From an uncultured Collinsella sp. (GTDB lineage: Bacteria > Actinomycetota > Coriobacteriia > Coriobacteriales > Coriobacteriaceae), in the NCBI GenBank assembly GCA_934630855.1, contig CAKTWW010000038.1, positions 1 to 21,862 of the forward strand: a DNA stretch of 21,862 bases, given 5' to 3'. The notes beneath the pieces were generated by a model. The model did no database searches, had not been told where the DNA came from, and saw nothing but the letters and a program-made list of their open reading frames with translations. Each line of letters starts with the position of its first letter. Positions within the stretch are counted from its first letter, which is position 1. Of the stretch, positions 1 to 6,650 are shown piece by piece. A program made the translations under genes and the position numbers.

Positions 1-333
1 AAGGGCTACGAGCTGGGCGTGGGCTTCCTGGACGAGGCCCAGAGGACCGGCCTCATGCAGAAGATCATGACCTGCGTCGGCATCGTGGGCGTCATGGTCG
101 TGGGCGCCATGTGCAAGGACATGTTCTGGGCCAGCATCCCGGTGGCCATCGGCTCGGGCGACGACGCCCAGACCCTCCAGGACATCCTGGACGGCATCAT
201 GCCCGGCATGCTCGGCATGATCGCCTTCTGGCTGTACTACTGGCTGCTGTCCAAGAAGATCAACCCCATGGTGCTGATCGTGGCCACCATGGCCGTGGGC
301 ATCGTCGGCGCGTTCTTCGGCGTGCTGGCATAG
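1..333 (+). CDS. PTS mannose-family EIID component, C-terminal part (5'-truncated by window edge)
   Basis: This is the last 110 codons of a membrane subunit of a mannose/fructose/sorbose-family phosphotransferase permease. The reading frame is open from base 1 and stops with TAG at 331-333. It has the usual EIID C-terminus: the GDDAQTLQ segment, the ILDGIMPG segment, and a hydrophobic end finishing in GAFFGVLA. The protein is almost identical to the end of the complete EIID at 2290-3114: six base differences in 333, three silent and three changing I to L, A to S and A to V. An EIIC partner is expected just upstream, outside the window. A strong terminator follows directly. Codon choice is nearly all G/C-ending, unlike the DMT gene behind it. 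Family assignment is firm; the substrate cannot be read from the sequence. Confidence 0.9.
   Translation, partial: KGYELGVGFLDEAQRTGLMQKIMTCVGIVGVMVVGAMCKDMFWASIPVAIGSGDDAQTLQDILDGIMPGMLGMIAFWLYYWLLSKKINPMVLIVATMAVGIVGAFFGVLA
1..333 (+). repeat. Direct repeat, copy A (EIID gene end)
   Basis: This matches 2782-3114 base for base without gaps except at positions 78, 81, 144, 220, 283 and 293, about 98% identity. The similarity stops at the stop codon; the 3' flanks are unrelated. The 5' limit is unknown because the window starts inside the repeat. Confidence 0.95.
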
Positions 334-362
334 AATCCTGCGGCATTATCTGCCCCCAAGGG

Positions 363-396
363 AAACGGCGACCCGCTGCGGTCGCCGTTTTTTATT
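363..396 (+). terminator. Rho-independent terminator after EIID (partial)
   Basis: A perfect 11-bp stem (363-373 with 380-390) and a 6-nt loop run into six T residues. It ends the upstream PTS transcript just before the DMT gene, whose Shine-Dalgarno site lies 10 bases beyond. Confidence 0.9.
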
Positions 397-411
397 ACGA
401 GGAGGTGCTTC

Positions 412-1302
412 GTGAATCGATCCGACAATCCACCTGACAATGGCGTGAGCGGTGCGATGTATCTATTTGGCACGGCGCTCTTGTGGAGCTTTATCGGCAT
501 CCTCGTTCACGCCAACTCGCAGTCAGCCCTTTTGATCGGCTCCGTCACGTCGATCTTCATGGCGCTGTTCATCTTGTTTGTTGGCAGACCAAAGCTGCGC
601 ATCAGTCGCCTGATTGTTCTTGTGGCCGTCTGCAACTTTGTGACGGGCACCACGTTCAACTTCGCCAACCAGCTCACATCGGTCGGCAACGCGATCGTCC
701 TGCAATACACCTCGATGATCTTCGTCATCGTTTACCAGTCGCTTGCATCGCGCATGCTGCCTTCGACGGCAAAGATCCTCTCCGTGATTGCTGCCTTTGC
801 AGGTATGGGACTCTTCTTTTTGGGAGATCTGAGCGCCGAGGGCATGCTCGGAAATGTGCTTGCCGTCATTTCGGGTGCCACCTTTGGGCTGTGTTTTTTC
901 CTGAATGCACGCCCCGATGCGTCGCCGATGGTGTCGTCGCTCCTGTCGTGCGGAATCTCGATGCTGCCGATTTTCTATTTTGCGGGCAGCCTTGGTGCGG
1001 TCAAACCCTTTGAGTGGGGCCTTATGGTGGTCCACGGTTTGTTTTGCAGTGGCCTGGCGAGCGTTTTGTATGCCAGGGGGATCGCGCGCACCAATGCGTT
1101 TGCCGCCAACCTGGTCTGCATGAGCGAGGTCGTGCTCGCGCCCTGTTGGTCGGCTCTGCTCTTTGGCGAAGTCTTTAGCTGGAATGAGCTTTTGGGTGCG
1201 GCGGTCATCGTCTCGGTTATCGTTGCCAACCTGGTATCCGACGCCTTTTGCGACGGTTTTCTCGTTGCGCTCGTCCATCGTCACAACAAGGATTGCGCCT
1301 GA
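412..1302 (+). CDS. DMT superfamily (EamA-type) membrane transporter
   Basis: This 296-residue, strongly hydrophobic protein has about ten membrane segments in two similar halves, the usual build of EamA/RhaT-like drug/metabolite transporters. The end of the first half contains the typical run around TSVGNAIVLQYTSMIFVIVY, and the second half ends with the EVVLAPCWSALLFGE segment that resembles the E...P..A.. motif of EamA domains. The GTG start at 412 is supported by a consensus AGGAGG at 400-405. Members export or import small metabolites such as amino acids; no substrate can be read here. It sits between a PTS terminator and the next PTS promoter and is probably expressed by read-through or a promoter I could not identify. 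Codons are mixed, with many TTT and ATT, so it contrasts with the flanking EIID sequences. Confidence 0.85.
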   Translation: MNRSDNPPDNGVSGAMYLFGTALLWSFIGILVHANSQSALLIGSVTSIFMALFILFVGRPKLRISRLIVLVAVCNFVTGTTFNFANQLTSVGNAIVLQYTSMIFVIVYQSLASRMLPSTAKILSVIAAFAGMGLFFLGDLSAEGMLGNVLAVISGATFGLCFFLNARPDASPMVSSLLSCGISMLPIFYFAGSLGAVKPFEWGLMVVHGLFCSGLASVLYARGIARTNAFAANLVCMSEVVLAPCWSALLFGEVFSWNELLGAAVIVSVIVANLVSDAFCDGFLVALVHRHNKDCA

Positions 1303-1346
1303 GGGGCAATACCTGCCGTTTACGGGTAAAAACACCCCGCTGGGCG

Positions 1347-1393
1347 AGTGGTATTAAATAAGGCAAACCTGCATACCTATAATTGGTATCAAA
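1347..1393 (+). promoter_or_regulatory. Promoter with two operator-like boxes upstream of EIIC-EIID
   Basis: Box 1 (AGTGGTATTAAA, 1347-1358) overlaps the expected -35 position. A perfect -10 element TATAAT lies at 1378-1383. Box 2 (ATTGGTATCAAA, 1382-1393) covers the expected transcription start. The boxes are direct repeats 35 bp apart, and the same arrangement with identical spacing occurs at 4496-4542. The -35 is poor (TTAAAT), which suggests either an activator or a promoter tuned by the bound regulator. The regulator itself is not identified. Confidence 0.75.
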
Positions 1394-1399
1394 TCATTT

Positions 1400-1473
1400 G
1401 TGCCTGGCATGGGTGTTAGCAGCACACCAGGTACGCTTCGGGCCGTGTGGTCAAGTTCCCGGATTGATATCAA
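1400..1473 (+). promoter_or_regulatory. Leader hairpin and TTGATATCAA palindrome in the 5' UTR of EIIC-EIID
   Basis: About 10 nt after the predicted transcription start, bases 1400-1407 pair with 1427-1434 (8 pairs, one G-U), enclosing a smaller stem (1413-1415 with 1423-1425). Further on, 1464-1473 is a perfect 10-bp palindrome, TTGATATCAA, which differs by one base from TTGGTATCAA in the operator at 1383-1392. It could be an auxiliary operator. No T-run follows, so it is not a standard terminator. Confidence 0.4.
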
Positions 1474-1526
1474 CAGCGCGCGACGGGGACTGGCTATGAC
1501 TCGAGATTTCCTATTTTGGAGGAACC

Positions 1527-2300
1527 ATGCTTACCCAAGCAATCCTCGTCGGCTTAGTCGGAGCTTTTGGCTGTCTCGACTACCAGCTCGGCACCCTCTA
1601 TGCGTTCCGCCCCATTTGCCTGTGCCCGCTCGTGGGCCTGGTGCTGGGGGACCTGCAGACCGGCCTTGCCGTAGGCGCGAGCCTGGAGCTGCTGTTCATG
1701 GGCTCGATCTCCATCGGCGCCTATGTGCCGCCTAACGAGACAGTCGGCGGCGTGCTCGCCTGCGCCTTCGCGATCCAGCTGGGTCAAGGTACCGAGACTG
1801 CAATTGCACTGGCCATGCCTATCGCCGTGCTTTCGCTGACCATCGGCAATATCACCAACGCGCTCTTCCCCGTCTTTGTGGACATGGCCGACAAATTTGC
1901 CCTCAAGGGAAACCTCAAGGGCATCTACGCGGTGCACTGGGGTATTGGCCTTTGGGGCTGCGTGGAGTATTTCCTGCTGTGCGCCGGCGCTTTCTATCTG
2001 GGTTCCGATGCTATTCAGGGTCTGCTCGACTTTATCCCGCCCTTCATCATTGATGGTTGCGGCGTTGCCGCCAACATCCTGCCGGCCATGGGCTTCGCCA
2101 TGCTCGGCCGCCTGGTGCTCACCAAGCAGCTCGTGCCCTTCTACTTCCTGGGCTTCCTGCTGTGCTCCTACGCCAACGTGCCCGTCCTGGGCGTCGCCCT
2201 GATCGCCATCATCATCGGCATCGACAAGTTCGACCTGCTGGGACTCGGCGGAGCCCAGCCCCAGCTCTCCGCGGAAGGGGATGAGGACGATGACTTCTAG
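1527..2300 (+). CDS. PTS mannose/sorbose-family EIIC component
   Basis: This 257-residue membrane protein forms the sugar channel of a mannose-family PTS permease together with EIID. Family marks are the N-terminal RPICLCPLVGLVLGDLQTG segment, the GASLELLFMGSISIGAYVPP segment and an acidic C-terminal tail (EGDEDDDF). The start is ATG 1527 with GGAGGA at 1518-1523. Its end overlaps the EIID start by 11 bases, so translation is probably coupled. No EIIA or EIIB genes accompany this pair in the window; the cytoplasmic subunits at 5739 and 6172 are candidates to serve it because the two units share a promoter design. Codon use changes around 2060-2090, from mixed to almost only G/C third bases, hinting at a recombination edge inside the gene. 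Substrate unknown. Confidence 0.92.
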   Translation: MLTQAILVGLVGAFGCLDYQLGTLYAFRPICLCPLVGLVLGDLQTGLAVGASLELLFMGSISIGAYVPPNETVGGVLACAFAIQLGQGTETAIALAMPIAVLSLTIGNITNALFPVFVDMADKFALKGNLKGIYAVHWGIGLWGCVEYFLLCAGAFYLGSDAIQGLLDFIPPFIIDGCGVAANILPAMGFAMLGRLVLTKQLVPFYFLGFLLCSYANVPVLGVALIAIIIGIDKFDLLGLGGAQPQLSAEGDEDDDF

Positions 2301-3114
2301 TCCCGAGAACAAGATCACGCGCTCCGACCTCGTCAAGAGCGCCGTCAACGTCGGCTCCCTGGGCATGGAGTTCTCCTGGACCTACTACAAGCAGATGAAC
2401 ATCGCCTTCTGCCTGATGGTCGCCAACATGCTCAAGAAGATCTACGCCGGCCGCCCCGACGACTACGCCGAGGCCCTGCACCGCCACTGCGCGTTCTTCA
2501 ACATCACCGTCCAGTTCGCCCCGTTCGTCGGCGGCATCGCGATGGCCATGGAGGAGAAGGTCGCCCGCGGCGAGATCGAGCCCGAGAGCGTCAACGACGT
2601 CAAGGCCGCCCTCATGGGCCCGCTGTCGGGCATCGGCGACTCCATCTTCCTGTCCACGCTGCGCGTGGTCGCCGCCGCCGTGGGCATCAGCCTGTGCCAG
2701 GCCGGCAACCCCTTCGGCCCCATCGCCTTCCTGCTCATCTACAACGTCCCCGGCTTCGCGCTGCGCGTCTGGGGCGCCATCAAGGGCTACGAGCTGGGCG
2801 TGGGCTTCCTGGACGAGGCCCAGAGGACCGGCCTCATGCAGAAGATCATGACCTGCGTGGGAATCGTGGGCGTCATGGTCGTGGGCGCCATGTGCAAGGA
2901 CATGTTCTGGGCCAGCATCCCGGTCGCCATCGGCTCGGGCGACGACGCCCAGACCCTCCAGGACATCCTGGACGGCATCATGCCCGGCATGCTCGGCATG
3001 CTCGCCTTCTGGCTGTACTACTGGCTGCTGTCCAAGAAGATCAACCCCATGGTGCTGATCGTGTCCACCATGGTCGTGGGCATCGTCGGCGCGTTCTTCG
3101 GCGTGCTGGCATAG
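2290..3114 (+). CDS. PTS mannose-family EIID component (complete copy)
   Basis: This membrane subunit of about 274 residues pairs with the EIIC just upstream. It shows the EIID order: N-terminal SLGMEFSWTYYKQMNIAF segment, the ALMGPLSGIGDSIF loop near the middle, GSGDDAQTLQ, and a hydrophobic C-terminus. I prefer ATG 2290, because the EIIC/EIID junction at 7432 has the same 11-base overlap and an AAGGGG lies about 9 bases upstream; ATG 2281 (277 residues) is the alternative. Bases 2782-3114 repeat the EIID end at 1-333. Codon bias is extreme, suggesting high expression or a shared conversion tract. A terminator follows. Confidence 0.92.
   Translation: MTSSPENKITRSDLVKSAVNVGSLGMEFSWTYYKQMNIAFCLMVANMLKKIYAGRPDDYAEALHRHCAFFNITVQFAPFVGGIAMAMEEKVARGEIEPESVNDVKAALMGPLSGIGDSIFLSTLRVVAAAVGISLCQAGNPFGPIAFLLIYNVPGFALRVWGAIKGYELGVGFLDEAQRTGLMQKIMTCVGIVGVMVVGAMCKDMFWASIPVAIGSGDDAQTLQDILDGIMPGMLGMLAFWLYYWLLSKKINPMVLIVSTMVVGIVGAFFGVLA
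2782..3114 (+). repeat. Direct repeat, copy B (EIID gene end)
   Basis: This is the partner of bases 1-333, same strand, six mismatches and no gaps. The match ends exactly at the TAG stop; downstream sequences share nothing obvious. Confidence 0.95.
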
Positions 3115-3148
3115 GGCTCAGCTGCATAGATTTTCGTTGCAACCTGGT

Positions 3149-3187
3149 AAGGGGATGGAGTAGGCCTATGCCCTCCGTCCCCTTTTT
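3149..3187 (+). terminator. Rho-independent terminator after EIIC-EIID
   Basis: A 12-bp stem (3149-3160 with 3173-3184, one G-U pair) and a short loop are followed by TTTTT. It separates the PTS pair from the MFS gene that starts 18 bases later. Confidence 0.85.
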
Positions 3188-3204
3188 GCATAGAAGGAGT
3201 TCGT

Positions 3205-4419
3205 ATGTTCGCGAAGGATCGCGAAGCAATGCGCCTGACGCCGGCAGAGGTCAGGCTGATTCTCATCGAGTCCCTGCAATGGTGCGCCAACAACGCGGTG
3301 TACTTTTTAGGGCTTATCGGCGCGGCGACGTATGACTTGGCGGGAACGGCCTTTTTGGTCGCCGCCATCACGCTCGTGCGCAACCTTACGACCTCGGTGG
3401 GCAATATGGTGTCGGGTTCGGTCATCGACCGCTTTGGCCCGCGTCGCACGTCGTTTGTGACGTGCACGGTCACGGCGGTGCTGTCGCTCGGCATTGGCTT
3501 GACGCCGCTGTCCGTTCCCGGGCTTGTGTTTGCCGCGTGCGTCTTGGGACTTGCGGGTGGCTTTATCAACACCTGCACGCATGCGTTTCCGGGCTATCTT
3601 GAGTCGACCACCGAGGGCCGCACCCGCGTGAACGGTCTGATGGTCTTCTACAGCAATATCGCCTATACCGCCGGCCCGCTGCTTGGCGGTGCCATCGTGA
3701 GCTGTTTTGCCACGCAGTCTGTCTACCTGCTCATGGCTGGCATGATGGGCGTGGCGGCTTGGCTTTCCCTGGGTTGCCATGAGAGCGTGGTTCCCCCAAA
3801 GGCGGAGAAGCGGAGGGGCGGCATCCTTGGTGGCATGATCGAGGGCGCCCGGCTCACGTTTTGCGATCACGACCTGCGCCTCATCTTTATCTCGGGCTTT
3901 TTGGGCTTCTTTGCGTTTGGCGCATTCGACTCCCTGGAGTCGCTGTTCTATCGCGATGTGCTCAATGTGGATATCGTTTGGCTGGGATGGCTGTCATCGG
4001 TCGTGGGCCTTACCTCGTCGGTCGGCGCATTTGCCCTGACCAAGCTCTCGGCTCGCCATGTCAATTTGCGTCTGCTGCTGGGCGCGCTCATGACCGTGGG
4101 CATTGGATCCATGGTGTACGTGGGCACCGATATGCTGGGAGTGGCGATTATCGGTCAGGCGATCAATGGCTTGGCGTGGGGCTTCTTGGAGCCGCTGCAG
4201 ATGATCCTGATTCAGGAGCGTGCCGATATCAAATACCTGGGGCGCATTACCGGCTTTGTGCGTTTTGGCCTGATGAGCGCCGGCGTGCTGCCGCTGCTGG
4301 CCGCTCCGTTTTTGGCAGAGGCCCTGGGCGTTCAGACGGTGTTGTTTGGAGCCTCGACAATCATTGCGCTGGTAGGAACGCTGTTCTTTGTCACGCAGGG
4401 GAAGCGCCAGGGGTGCTAG
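3205..4419 (+). CDS. MFS transporter
   Basis: This 404-residue protein has about twelve membrane segments in two sets of six with a short charged loop (PPKAEKRRGG) between them, the major facilitator layout. A motif-A-like loop follows the second membrane segment (GSVIDRFGPRRT, about residues 72-83), and the fourth and fifth segments carry glycine- and proline-rich motifs (VLGLAGG, AYTAGPLLGG) common in drug and metabolite exporters. The start is ATG 3205 with AAGGAG at 3194-3199. It lies behind the EIIC-EIID terminator, exactly as the DMT gene lies behind the first EIID. Export of an amine or amino acid released from a PTS substrate is conceivable but is only a positional guess. Codons are mixed, unlike the preceding EIID. 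Confidence 0.88.
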   Translation: MFAKDREAMRLTPAEVRLILIESLQWCANNAVYFLGLIGAATYDLAGTAFLVAAITLVRNLTTSVGNMVSGSVIDRFGPRRTSFVTCTVTAVLSLGIGLTPLSVPGLVFAACVLGLAGGFINTCTHAFPGYLESTTEGRTRVNGLMVFYSNIAYTAGPLLGGAIVSCFATQSVYLLMAGMMGVAAWLSLGCHESVVPPKAEKRRGGILGGMIEGARLTFCDHDLRLIFISGFLGFFAFGAFDSLESLFYRDVLNVDIVWLGWLSSVVGLTSSVGAFALTKLSARHVNLRLLLGALMTVGIGSMVYVGTDMLGVAIIGQAINGLAWGFLEPLQMILIQERADIKYLGRITGFVRFGLMSAGVLPLLAAPFLAEALGVQTVLFGASTIIALVGTLFFVTQGKRQGC

Positions 4420-4437
4420 ATATACATATAATTTTAA

Positions 4438-4449
4438 TTTAATACCACT
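4438..4449 (-). promoter_or_regulatory. Inverted copy of the operator-like box
   Basis: TTTAATACCACT is the exact reverse complement of AGTGGTATTAAA found at 1347 and 4496. It sits 58 bp upstream of the forward copy at 4496, just after the MFS stop codon, and could allow looping or cooperative binding at the operon promoter. Confidence 0.55.
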
Positions 4450-4495
4450 CACCTGAGAATTTCGACCGTTCACCGAGGATCAGCACAGATTGCAA

Positions 4496-4542
4496 AGTGG
4501 TATTAAAAACACGTTGGGTGTATGTCTATAATTGGTATCGAA
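4496..4542 (+). promoter_or_regulatory. Promoter with two operator-like boxes for the deglycase-PTS operon
   Basis: Box 1 AGTGGTATTAAA (4496-4507), -10 element TATAAT (4527-4532) and box 2 ATTGGTATCGAA (4531-4542) have the same order and exact spacings (31 and 35 bp) as the promoter at 1347-1393, while the sequence between the boxes is different. Conserved boxes in unconserved surroundings are what a shared regulator would leave. The predicted transcript starts about 45-50 bases before ATG 4590. Confidence 0.78.
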
Positions 4543-4589
4543 AAGAAACGCGATGTATAGAGTTGCGTGGGAGACAGAAAGGACAAACC

Positions 4590-5651
4590 ATGAAGGAAAC
4601 CGAGAAGATCGAGATCATGCACTTTAGCCAGGAGGGCTACGTCGAGGACGGCAAGAACGTCTACGAGACCGGCAAGAAGATGATCGCGCTCGCCGACAAG
4701 GTCGCCGACGAGGGTTACGACGCCATCTTCCTGATGGGCGTTGGCGGCACCTGGGATGAGTTTATGCAGCTCGAGTATCTGATGAACAAGTTCGGCGATC
4801 GCGACCTCGAGGTCTACCTGATCCACGCCGCCGAGTGGAACGTTATGGGCCACAAGCGCATGACCGAGAAGTCCGTCGTGCTCACCGCCTCCGAGTCCGG
4901 CACCACCCCCGAGGTCCTCGAGGCCGTGAACAAGATGAAGGAAAAGGGCATTCGCGTCTACGCCATGACCAAGCCCGAGGGTCCCATCGGCCAGGCTGTC
5001 GGCGCCGAGAACTGCGTCAAGATGGCATCCGATCACGGTAACGGCGGCTGCGAGATGGGCTACTACCTCGCCGACTGCTTCGGCCTGCGCCTCCTCAACC
5101 GCCGCGGCTGCTTCCCGCAGTTCGACAAGTTTATCGAGCAGACCAAGGATGTTTGGACCCACCTGGTCGACATCCGCAAGAGCTTCGAGCCGCGTGCCGA
5201 GGAGCTCGCCAAGAAGTACGCCCTCGCGCCCTACACGATGTTCATCGGCTCCGGCGCCCTGTGGGGCGAGACCATCCTCTTCTCGATGTGCATCCTCGAG
5301 GAGATGCAGTGGAAGCGCACCCGCTACATCACCTCGGCCGACTTCTTCCACGGCACCCTTGAGCTCGTGGAGCCCGGCGTTCCTGTGTTCCTGTTCATGG
5401 GCGAGGACGAGAACCGCAAGCTCGATGAGCGCGTCCGTGCCTTCCTGACTCGCGGCGTCACCGGCGACACCGACATCAACATCATCGACACCGCCGAGTT
5501 CGCCATCCCGGGCCTTGACGAGGAGTTCCGCGTCATCGTGTCTCCGTGGATCCTTTCCTCGCTGGTCACCGATCGACTCGCCGCCTACTACGAGACGGTC
5601 ACCAAGCACAACCTCAACTACCGTCGTTACTATCACCAGTTCGACTACTAA
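4590..5651 (+). CDS. SIS-domain sugar-phosphate deglycase, FrlB/GfrF-like
   Basis: This 353-residue cytoplasmic enzyme has two SIS (sugar isomerase) domains. Members such as FrlB split a 6-phosphorylated Amadori product, for example fructoselysine 6-phosphate, into glucose 6-phosphate and the free amine. Visible marks are the sugar-phosphate-binding SESGTT at 101-106, the segment SADFFHGTLELVEPGVP around 249-265, which lines up well with FrlB's EFRHGPLEIVEPGVP, and a C-terminus RRYYHQFDY close to FrlB's RRYYGGLVEY. The FrlB Glu in that segment is Asp251 here; His254 is kept. Start ATG 4590 has GAAAGGA upstream; a GTG at 4497 would sit inside the promoter and is rejected. It heads an operon with a full mannose-type PTS, like gfr systems. 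A general isomerase role is the alternative. Confidence 0.82.
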   Translation: MKETEKIEIMHFSQEGYVEDGKNVYETGKKMIALADKVADEGYDAIFLMGVGGTWDEFMQLEYLMNKFGDRDLEVYLIHAAEWNVMGHKRMTEKSVVLTASESGTTPEVLEAVNKMKEKGIRVYAMTKPEGPIGQAVGAENCVKMASDHGNGGCEMGYYLADCFGLRLLNRRGCFPQFDKFIEQTKDVWTHLVDIRKSFEPRAEELAKKYALAPYTMFIGSGALWGETILFSMCILEEMQWKRTRYITSADFFHGTLELVEPGVPVFLFMGEDENRKLDERVRAFLTRGVTGDTDINIIDTAEFAIPGLDEEFRVIVSPWILSSLVTDRLAAYYETVTKHNLNYRRYYHQFDY

Positions 5652-5679
5652 TAGTTGACCACTCATGTAAGAAGCACCC

Positions 5680-5708
5680 TGCCCGGGCGCATGCGTCCGG
5701 GCATTTTT
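5680..5708 (+). terminator. Internal terminator/attenuator between deglycase and EIIA
   Basis: Bases 5680-5689 pair with 5694-5703 (10 pairs, one G-U) around a tetraloop, followed by TTTTT. The PTS genes carry on 30 bases later on the same strand, so partial termination probably lowers PTS expression relative to the enzyme. Confidence 0.8.
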
Positions 5709-5738
5709 ATGCCGAAATTCGCTAGGAAGGGGAATCGA

Positions 5739-6155
5739 ATGAGGCAGTTTATCGTTGCATCCCATGCTCATTTCGCGTCTGGAATCGTCGAGAGCATCGG
5801 CCTGCTTTCCGGCGAGCGCGAAAACGTCCACGCGCTCTCGATGTACGTCGATGGAAACGAGGATCTGGTCAAGGAGGCCGCAGCGATTCTAGACGGGTTT
5901 GCCGCGGACGATGAGGTTGTCGTTTGCACCGACCTCTTTGGCGGCAGCGTCAACAACGAGTTCACCAAGGTCGTTCAGACGCGCCCCAACACGCATCTCG
6001 TGACCAATATGAACCTGCCGCTGCTGATTCAGCTGCTGTTCGTGCCCGACTCCACCCCGATCGACGAGGCCATCCGTCAGATCATCGAGGCGGACGACAC
6101 CAAGGTCAAGTACGTCAACGACCTGCTGGGTCAGGCCGAACTCGATGAGTTTTAA
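5739..6155 (+). CDS. PTS mannose-family EIIA component
   Basis: This small cytoplasmic phosphocarrier (138 residues) takes phosphate from HPr and passes it to EIIB. It matches the EIIA-Man fold: the N-terminal strand MRQFIVASH with the likely phospho-acceptor His9 (family pattern SHG.FA..., here SHAHFASG), then the VVCTDLFGGSVNNEF segment around residues 64-78, which matches the D-L-GGS-N motif of the family. Start ATG 5739 has AGGAAGGGG just upstream; a longer frame from 5655 would read through the terminator and is rejected. The order EIIA-EIIB-EIIC-EIID with tight spacing marks one permease operon. His11 next to His9 is slightly unusual, and the Gly normally after the acceptor is Ala10. 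Confidence 0.92.
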   Translation: MRQFIVASHAHFASGIVESIGLLSGERENVHALSMYVDGNEDLVKEAAAILDGFAADDEVVVCTDLFGGSVNNEFTKVVQTRPNTHLVTNMNLPLLIQLLFVPDSTPIDEAIRQIIEADDTKVKYVNDLLGQAELDEF

Positions 6156-6171
6156 TCGTTAGGAGCACATC

Positions 6172-6642
6172 ATGATTCAGATGATTCGCGTAGACTATCG
6201 ACTGCTTCACGGCCAGGTTGCCGTTAGCTGGACCTCGGCTCTGGGTGCCGACTGCATCCTGCTGGTGAGCGATACGGTCCTCAACGACAAGCTTCGTCTG
6301 CAGGCCCTGTCCCTCGCAAAGCCCGAAGGCTGCAAGGTCGTCGTTAAAAACACCGAGGATGCCGTCAAGGCGCTCCAGAGCGGTGTGACCGACAAGTACA
6401 AGCTCTTTGTGGTCTGCGAGACGATTCAGCAGGCCGGTGCCGTTGCAAAGGCGATGGGCGTCAAGAAGATCAACCTTGGCAACGTTGCCTTTAGCGAGGA
6501 TGCCCGCCAGGTCTCGACGAGCGTGTTCCTTACGCCCGAGAACGAGGCGTATGTGAAGGAGCTGCTCGGCGAGGGCTACGAGCTGTTCATCCAGATGATT
6601 CCGGCGGATGCGAAGACTGACGCCGCAAAGGCCATCGGTTAG
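6172..6642 (+). CDS. PTS mannose/sorbose-family EIIB component
   Basis: This 156-residue cytoplasmic domain passes phosphate from EIIA to the incoming sugar. The N-terminal MIRVDYRLLHGQVAVSW is the EIIB-Sor signature with acceptor His13. The middle (SDTVLNDKLRLQAL) and the KKINLGNVAF segment also fit the family, as does the length. ATG 6172 lies 16 bases after the EIIA stop with AGGAG before it; EIIC follows 8 bases after its stop. It may also serve the orphan EIIC-EIID pair at 1527-3114. Confidence 0.93.
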   Translation: MIQMIRVDYRLLHGQVAVSWTSALGADCILLVSDTVLNDKLRLQALSLAKPEGCKVVVKNTEDAVKALQSGVTDKYKLFVVCETIQQAGAVAKAMGVKKINLGNVAFSEDARQVSTSVFLTPENEAYVKELLGEGYELFIQMIPADAKTDAAKAIG

Positions 6643-6650
6643 GGGTCGTC

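Noticed and set aside
1347..1393. Sigma-54 promoter as in LevR-type mannose PTS operons
   Set aside because: No TGGCAC-N5-TTGC element is present; a TATAAT -10 is, and sigma-54 is not typical of this phylum.
1..3114. Insertion sequence or transposon as the cause of the EIID repeat
   Set aside because: The repeat is internal to coding sequence, has no terminal inverted repeats, and no transposase gene lies in the window.
4497..4589. GTG start giving a longer deglycase
   Set aside because: It would lie inside operator box 1 and before the -10 element; ATG 4590 has a good ribosome site and fits the family length.
5655..5738. Longer EIIA with 28 extra residues
   Set aside because: The extension is translated through a terminator hairpin; ATG 5739 has a strong Shine-Dalgarno and gives the normal EIIA start.
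4503..5831. Antisense open frame of 442 codons opposite the deglycase
   Set aside because: It mirrors strongly codon-biased sense coding sequence and has no recognisable domain.
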